Source: Siphonodentalium dalli (lineage: Eukaryota > Mollusca > Scaphopoda > Gadilida > Siphonodentaliidae). From it: a stretch of DNA of 64,000 nucleotides. The position numbers and the translations under genes are program-made. Below the pieces are notes generated by a model, which saw nothing but the letters and a program-made list of their open reading frames with translations, did not search any database and was not told where the DNA came from. Shown piece by piece: positions 45,501-54,500 of this stretch (its first letter is position 1; every line of letters starts with the position of its first letter). The DNA lies in contig CP136064.1 in the NCBI GenBank assembly GCA_032622095.1, forward strand, positions 133,679,129 to 133,743,128, in the 5' to 3' direction.

Positions 45501-48500
45501 TTCAACTTTTTCTGGTGACTTTCTCAACTTTTCCGAGGAAGTTTGGCATAAATAAAAATGAATTTTTATCCATTCCTGCATGATTTAGACCGACCAGTTC
45601 CGTTGTATAGGTGTGATTCTCACAATGAAAACTTAGCTGGTAATAAGTTGTAAAATAACGGATACAATTTGCATTGAAATGTAACTTTCGGTGGTGTTCA
45701 AGAAATTTGCGGTAACAACATGTCTAATAAAATTATCAATAAGCGAGCGCAATAAATTCGCTGCTAATTACGCCCTGTTGTCTACCTTGACGTTACATTT
45801 GAGGGCTGTCCCGGGCAACGTCACAGGTACCTGTTAGACACGTCAAATCACGTCATTGAGGGTTAAAGAGTTAAAGGAGCTTCTTGAATATTTTAGATTT
45901 ATTTATTATGGTGAACATTCATACCAAATTTAATTGAGATCTGATAACCCATGACTGAGATATTTGTAGGAATGGTAAAAATCAACATATCCAGATAAAC
46001 GAAGGAGAATAGCAAGCATGTCAATTGGTTATTGATCATTTGATGTCTTTGAAAAATTGAAATATACATTGTATATCCACGCTCAACTGCATATGACGTC
46101 AGTCAATTCCCCCATGTATAAAATATTAGTCAGTACCGCTACAGTGAAAATTGCCCGAGAAAACTATAGTCTATATCTTCTATACCTTCAGAAAGAGCAT
46201 TGAATTCAAACTGAACACTGTATTTATTATAAAGCATAATTCAATTTATTTATTCATGCATACCTCGTTTTTGTTAGTCTATATCAAGAATAAATATGAT
46301 ATGAAAGCAGTCAAAAAACAGTCTTATATTTATAAATTCCTTTGAAACGTATTACCCAATGATATTACAATGTGACTACAATCAAAATGAAAGTCTCAAT
46401 GACACTGTAGCTCAACTTGGATGGGGGATAATTTCATGTGTTACAGTCAATAGAATGATTAGGAATGCAGAAAGTTTAAATGTCTAAGTAATGCTAGATG
46501 TCAACATGAAGAGATATATCTAAAGTAAAATCCAAGATGGTTGCTGGCGGCCATGTTTTTCAACTAATAAATTTGATGGCTCCCATCTAGCAGTCACCCA
46601 AAAGATCCATATGAAGTTTGTTGATGATCGGATGAGGGATGCGGTCTGTAGGCTATGCCAAAATATTTAGTCATGCAAAGAGTAAAATCCAAGATGGCCA
46701 TGTTTTTTAACAAATTTCGGTCAAGATAGTGGACTCCCATCTAGAGGTCACCCCAAAGATCCATATGAAGTTTGGTGATGATCGAGGTGGGAGTGTCTGC
46801 CGAAGAATTTAGTCATACAAAGAGTAAAATCCAAGATGGCCACTGGCGGCAATGTTTTTAAACGAATTTCGGTCAAAATAGGAGGCTCCCATCTAGAGGT
46901 GACCCCAAAGATCCATATATAGTTTGGTGACCATCGGAAGTGAGATGCGGGCTGCATGCTGTGCCGATGGATTCAAATTTGAAATACAAGATGGCTGTTG
47001 GCAGCCATGTTTTAAAACAAATTTCAGTCAAAATAGGAAGCTCCCATCAACAGGGGTCACCCCAAACATCCATATGATGTTTCGTTATGATCAGATGAGG
47101 GATGTGGTCAGTAGGGTGTGCCAAAGGATTCTGTCATGCAAAGAGAAAATCCATAGATGGCTGCCAACAGCCATGTTTTTTAATGAATTTCAGTCAAAAT
47201 AGGAGACTCCCATCTAAAGGTCACCCCGAAGATCCATATGAAATTTGGTTACGATTGGATGAGAGATGTGACCTGTAGGGTGTGCTAACGGAAATTGCTG
47301 ATGAACGCACGATTGGATGACAACCCATGGCAGTAGCTCAAACTTGACTTCGTCAAGTTGATCTAACAACAATAGTCAGTAATTTACGAACCTTCCACCT
47401 TAGTATCATCTTTAGCTTTGTATTCTGTACTCTTCAAAGCTAGCTCTACTCCATACCCAGACAACCGTAGCTTCTTATCTGAAGTTTTCTGTTTGAGATA
47501 TTAAAGTTATTGGTGATAATTTACCTAAAAGATTGTATTGCTTTATTAATAAAATATTATTTAATTAATTATAATTAGAAATAATTTTAATGCGATGTAT
47601 TCCTGCTGTATTTTCAATGAAAAGGTGCATATTTCAATATTTCATCCATTTTACCATTTATCCCAATTAATAAGCGATTAAATTATCAACTTCTATTGAC
47701 TGTTTAGGTCTGAATCAAGCATTTATAATAATAAACTGAATGAATATAGCAAAGATGGGATAAAGATTTATTCAGCAGGAACTTTTAATCTAGCTCTCAG
47801 TTTGGGGCGGTGTGAATGTTGGTCTGCTCTAGCTAGAAGTCATACTGACACAAACCCACTTCATCGATTGATTGTTTATACATGTATGTACAATACTGAT
47901 GGGCGGTTCTGAAATTTTTACAAGTTTCAGTCATGGTTTTGACGAAAAGAGTTGACTCTCAGTTTTCGTTTCCTTTTATTTTTGCATATATGCATATATG
48001 TTGAGAGGAGAGCTCAATGTGCCAAGATCCGTTAAGTACATATAAATCAAAGTACAAAGACATTTGTGCCGAGATCAAGGTATCATGTAATGATTGGGGC
48101 CAATTCCCAATTTCCAACCCACATGTGACATCAAAGCTGAGTGAAAGATATAATATTAAGTTGTTAACGAAATACTAAGTAATTTTATTTAACTTTTAAG
48201 TATTATTGTGAATTTTGAACTACTGAATCAGCCGACAGCTGTGTATTTGCACAAAGAGACCCCTAGTGCGGCAACAGCATTGTCAAACGTAACTTGTCAG
48301 GATTCGGGAAGCATATATGATACACTGCATTATCAATGATTCTGTGACATAATTTAAGGTCAGCGAGGTCCCTGGATATACTGCCCTTTGTCTCTCCACT
48401 CTTGTTCCCATCAGTACTTTGGTTAATGAAAGTGTCAATGACACTGTAGCTCAACTTAGGTAGGGGAATAATTTAATGGTTGACAGTAAATGGAGGAATT

Positions 48501-51500
48501 AGGAAAGGTGCTAATTGAAATGTCTAAGTAAGACAAGATTTTTTTGGCTGAATGACCCCAAAATGACTCGTTCCCATCTACATGTCAATATCAACATTCA
48601 TGACAAGTTTCATAATGATCGGATCAGGGATGTGGTCTGTAGGGTGTGCCAAAGGATTTAGTGATGCAAAGAGTAAATTCTAAAATGGCCACCGGCGGCC
48701 ATGTTTTTTTGCCGATTCACCCCAAAATGACTCGTTTCCCATCTACATGTCAATGTCAACATCCATGACAAATTTCATGAAGATCAAACAAACAGATCGC
48801 TGTATAACCCATGCTAATGGATTTTGTAGAAATATTTAGTCATACAAAGAGTAAAATCCAAAATGGCCATTGGTGGCCATATATTTTTGCCAAATGACCC
48901 CAAAATGACTCGTTCCCATCAAGAGGTCACCCCGATGATCCATATGAAGTTTCCAATATAGCCGCTAGTAGCCATGTTTTTCATCAAACATTGTTCAAAT
49001 TCGATAGCTCCAATCTACAGTTGATCACAATCTGATCTGGCGATAAATACCGGCTGTAGGGTGTGCCGATGGATTCAAATTTTAAATCCAAAATGGCTGT
49101 TGGTGGCCATGTTTTTCATTGAAATTCGGAAAAATTTGATACCTCCCATTTATAGGTCACCCTGAAGCTACGTATGAAGTTTGGTGAAAGATGCGGCCTG
49201 CAGGGAATGCCGAAGGAAATTGTTGACACACAGAAGCATGGACGACAACCCATAGCAATAGCTCAAACTTTACGTTGTACAGTTGAGCTGAAAACACTTA
49301 AAACACAAAGCGATTACTGTTACTGACATGACTTGTAATTAAATTAATCAAGCCATGCACCTCCCAACAACAATGCGACACAATTTTGCCCACCACGTTT
49401 TGCATTCTAAAAATAGGCCCATAAAATTGGTTTGTGGAGATGACGAAATATGTGCGACAGAGAATAGAGTTTGAAAGAAAGCATTTACATAACAAGACTC
49501 GCCTTGATGCTGGCATAAAAACAGAGGAATAATGAAATAAAAGTTAAACATAAGTTTATGCATAGATTGGTTCATGTTTGATGGATGTGTTAAACTGTTT
49601 TTAATCAGGCATCTCGTATCAAAGTGCATTTAGTGATGCAAAGAGTAGAATCAAAGATGGTTGCCAATGATTTTGATCGAATATCATTCCAATGCGATAG
49701 CTCCCATCTAAAAGGGATCCAGAACATACCTGTAAATTTTCAAAATATTTCTCCAATAAATGTCGGCTGCAGGGTATTCTGACGGTTTGAAATGTGAAAT
49801 CCAAGATGGCCACTAGCAGCCATGTTTTGTAACGAAATTCAGAACAAAATTTATGGGTCCCATCTAGTGGTTACACCAAAATAAATATGAAGATTAGTTG
49901 TGACAATCGACCTGTACAGCCACTGGTATCATGCTTTTTAAAGGATTTATTCGGTCTAGAAACTGCAGGAAAGCGCTCCCTGTTGTGTTTAAAATGACCC
50001 AAGTCCCATTCCGACCGCATAATAAATAATATCACCATCGATATTTGGAGATTTCCGTGACTAAACTACGGATGACGTAGTTGTGGACGAGCAAATTAAA
50101 AACACAGATTCGGAGCCGGAGTTTATTACGCCGACTACGATTACGTAAACGTTATAAAAACACTTGGCGGAACAATGTTAACTATATATCAGGTGTTTCG
50201 TTTGTTGTTCTTTGTAAGTTATTTCCAAATTCTCAATCATTCATATATTCGAATGCCTCCATGCCACATACAGATAACAATGCCCGGCTAGCCTTCAATT
50301 TAGAAAAAAATGCCCTTATGCCAGTGCCTAATCAATAATTATTGTAGTCTCGACACTCTGTTGTGTATTCAAGTTAATTCTTTTGTTTACCCACTATCTC
50401 ATCGTATCTTGATCGTAATCATTAAGCAAGCGGTTCGCAGTCCTGCACTTCTCCACACAGAAGACTTTGTGTGAAGAAACAGAGAGGAACATTATTATGA
50501 CGAATATAAGCCATCACGATACTAGTATATTAACCAAGAAATTTTTAAGCACACCCCATTTCTGTTTAATTTTACTCCTATATCGCACACCGATAAGACA
50601 CTATTTCAGTGGTATAAATTTTTTTTTTTTTTTTTATTAGGATCCTGATAAGCATCTCATAAATAAGTGTACACATATTAATATATATATTATGATGGTT
50701 GATTATTCTATTGAACATAAAGTATAGATTGTATGTTTGATATATTATTGCTTTTGTATCAAACTTTTTTACAATTATAGTAAACAAATAAATGTTTAGT
50801 TTATTGATATATTATTGTCGTGGGGTGGGAGGGGGCATTCCACCTCAATGGAGAGTACATGTGAACTACATTTATCTTCATCCCTACAATCTTGCCTATT
50901 GGTATGGAAAAACATTAGTTGAATTTGGAATTGACGGTAATGTAAACAATTTTTCTTTCCAGATTTCTGTTGACTTATTGATATGTTAATAATGTCTTAT
51001 TGTAATGTTAATAAGTCTTCCCATCTTGTTTTAAAATGATGAGCCCAATTGACTTCCAAGTGACTTGTGCTGAGACATTCAATGTTTTGGTAGTATTTAA
51101 GATATTCAATGAGGCCAATTAAAGTAGGATTGTTTTTCCTCATTTTACATAAATATATATATTTTCTATAAAGTAATATACAAATATCAAATATTTCAAA
51201 TATGGTTGTTTCTGTGTCTCCCATTCCAAGCACAGTATATTCTGGGGTGAGATCTATTGAAAATCCACATTTTCTTTAAGTAGCTGTTGAAATTGAAGCA
51301 ATACAGTTTTTGAAGTGAAACATTTATAGAAGAGATGTAGAACTGTTTCTCTTGAGTTTCCACAGAAGGTGCAAAGTTCTGTTTCTGATAGTTTGCACTT
51401 GAATAGTTTCGAATTTGTATACAGTATATCATGATTGATCTTAAATTGGAAATTAAGTAACCTTGTATCATCTGTAATTTGGTACGGATGTTTATAGATT

Positions 51501-54500
51501 TCACTCCAATTCAAACCACTAATGGGTTTTCCTAATCGTTTTGCCCATTTGTTTTGAATATGGTACTAGTAGGCTGTTCAACAATATTTTCCAGAAATAT
51601 GGAATAAAATGTTTTACAGGTTTTTGTCAAGTTTTCCAACTTATCTATTTTAGATTTTTTTATCAGATTAAGTTTCCTATTTCCCCTAACACATGTTCTC
51701 CAGTGAGATGGTATTGCATTCAAAAGTCCCTGGTAACATGTAAAAGGAGTGCGTAAATTATATTTACAACAAAATTCACCCTAGTCCAGGAATCCTGAGT
51801 CATCTTTCATAAGATCATTTATAAAGAATATATTATTCTTTATCCACTCTTTATTAATGAACATATGCCTGTCCACTATGATATGTTTATTTAAATGAAT
51901 CGGTTGGGATAGGATATCTTCCGGGTATATATCTTTCAGCGGTATAAATTAGCTTCCAAAATTTGTACCATACAACAAAGACGCTAGAAGGTCCAACTTG
52001 TATTCTTTCAGAAACAGTTCAATTTCGTTTCGCACTATATTCTGCTCATTGCATTTTGGCATAAATTTGGCATCTCATTTCACTCCATTTTTATCGCTTC
52101 AAATTACACTTTAACCATCAATATTCCTTATATAATCTAACAATTAAGCAAATCCGGTTCATAATAAGCACACTAAAACAGTTTTTATTTAATGGTGAGC
52201 ATTGTATTGGCATTCATTTAATGGCGATCACTTATATTTAACGTACAAATGTATTTATTCGGAGACTGCGATATTTCATATATATGTAATTTATCAACTC
52301 GTTACGTGATTGGTGGAATTATTTTAAGCTCCGCCCACTGCTGTCACCGGCAAGCAAATTAGGTAAACTTACCACGTCGATCATGCAGCTGATCATCATG
52401 TGACCGCGTTGTAGTCATGTGATCGCACTAATCAGTCATGTGACTTACCCGAGTAATATCTTCGGATTTTTCTGAGAGATTTTTTATATCATAATAATAA
52501 ATACATTATCTGCTCGATTTTGAATTTTCTTGGCGAAATGGGTCTGTTAGACATATATAATTAGGGGATAACAGTGTGGTGTTTTGTGATTTCGGAAAGG
52601 TACATGGCGAATATACTGTGGCAAATTTAGTTAATGGGCGACGGCGGAGCCGGAGCCCATTAACGGGTATTTGCCACAGTATATTCGCCATGTACCTTTC
52701 CGAAATCACAACACACCACACTGTTATCCCCATTCTAATGCTCTTCGAACTTAAAAACATTATTTAGACAAACAAATGCCTCGTAATTATCAACGAAATG
52801 TGCGGCCATAGAAAACACTTAATGCGCTAGATAAAATATAGTCCCTCAATTACCATCGCTCTTATCGTTAAAAATGCTGATAAACATGAAAAATGTCCAC
52901 CTCAAATAGAAATAAATATGCACAACAATCAGTTCTTGCATGTACTTGATGTCTGTTTCAGATGTTTACCACTTACAAATTGCGGTTTCGATTTTACCGC
53001 GAACTTGAAGTTGAATTGAAACAATGGCAAATTGTTTACTCAATGCTATGTATTTCACGCCGTGCATGTCTGTCGCGGTTCATGTCAAGAAATTTGGGGT
53101 CAAATGATATCGAGACACGGACATTTGTGGGATATAACGGTGTGGTCTTTTGTACATGTATACAGGGCGAATGTACTAACTGTCAATTTTCGAAAAAGCG
53201 ACGTAGCTGGTTTGTTTATATAGCAACGAGCTAGTAACGGAAGTCAGTAGACCGGGCGCCAACTATATAATCTACTCCGTAACGTCGCCGGCATGTACTG
53301 CGTAAGGGTGACGTCATGGAGTGAAACGGAACATTGAGCGGGGCTGGATTTGGCATGGTCGAGATTAGGAATTCAGCTAACGGCAATATTGGCGCGTAGG
53401 AATATCTAACATTGAAGCGGTGAACCGGACTATACATTGTGACAGGTTATTGAATGAATAACCCCCCGCAAATATGTGGTGTTTCCGGGGGTATATTGGC
53501 CTAAGTGCATTAGAATTAGTATTATGACGATAACAAGAAAATAATTCTTTTAACAGAATTCAGAAATGACACTGTAGCTCAACTTTGTAAAAAATGTAAT
53601 TTTTTAGGAGTGTAAAAAATGAGCAGTAAAGGATTTAGTCATACACAAAGTAAAATCCAAGATGGCTGCTGGTGGCTATGCTTTTTGGCCGAATGACCCA
53701 AAAATGACTCGTTCCCATCTACATTCCAATTTCAACAGCCATGACAAATTTCATGATGATCAGACTAAAGGTACGACCTGTAGCCCATGCTAAAGGATTT
53801 AGTCATACAAAGAGTAAAATCCAAGATGGCTGCTGGCGGCCATGTTTTTTGCCCGAATGACCCCAAAATAACTCGTTCCCATCTACATGTCATCGTTAAC
53901 ATCCATGACAAAGTTTATGATGATCAGACTAAAGGTACGACCTGTAGCCCGTGCTAAAGGATTTAGTCATACAAAGAGTAAAATCCAAGATGGCTGCTGG
54001 CGGCCATGTTTTTGGGCCGAATGAACCCAAAATTACTCGTTCCCATCTACATGTCTATATTAACATCCATGACGAATTTCATGATGATCAGACGAACAAT
54101 TTGACCTGTGGCCCGTGCTAATGGATTGAATTTTGCAAACAAAGATGGCTGCTGGCGGCCATGTTTTTTGTCTGATTGACCCAAAAATGACTCGTTCCCA
54201 TCTACATTCCAATTTCAACAGCCATGACAAATTTCATGATGATCAGACTAAAGGTACGACCTGTAGCCTGTGCTAAAGGATTTAGTCATACAAAGAGTAA
54301 AATCCAAGATGGCTGCTGACGGCCATGTTTTTTGGCCGAATGACCCAAAAATTACTCGTTCCCATCTACATGTCATTGTTAACATCCATGACAAATGTTA
54401 TGATGATACGATCAATGGTACGATCTGTAGCCCGTGCTAAAGGATTTAGTCATGCAAAGAGTAAAATCCAAGATGGCTGCTGGTGGCCACGTGTTTTGGC

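Noticed and set aside
50065-50150. Codon-like stretch reading DDVVVDEQIKNTDSEPEF
   Set aside because: It is short, has stops close on both sides, has no convincing splice sites, and matches no protein I know.
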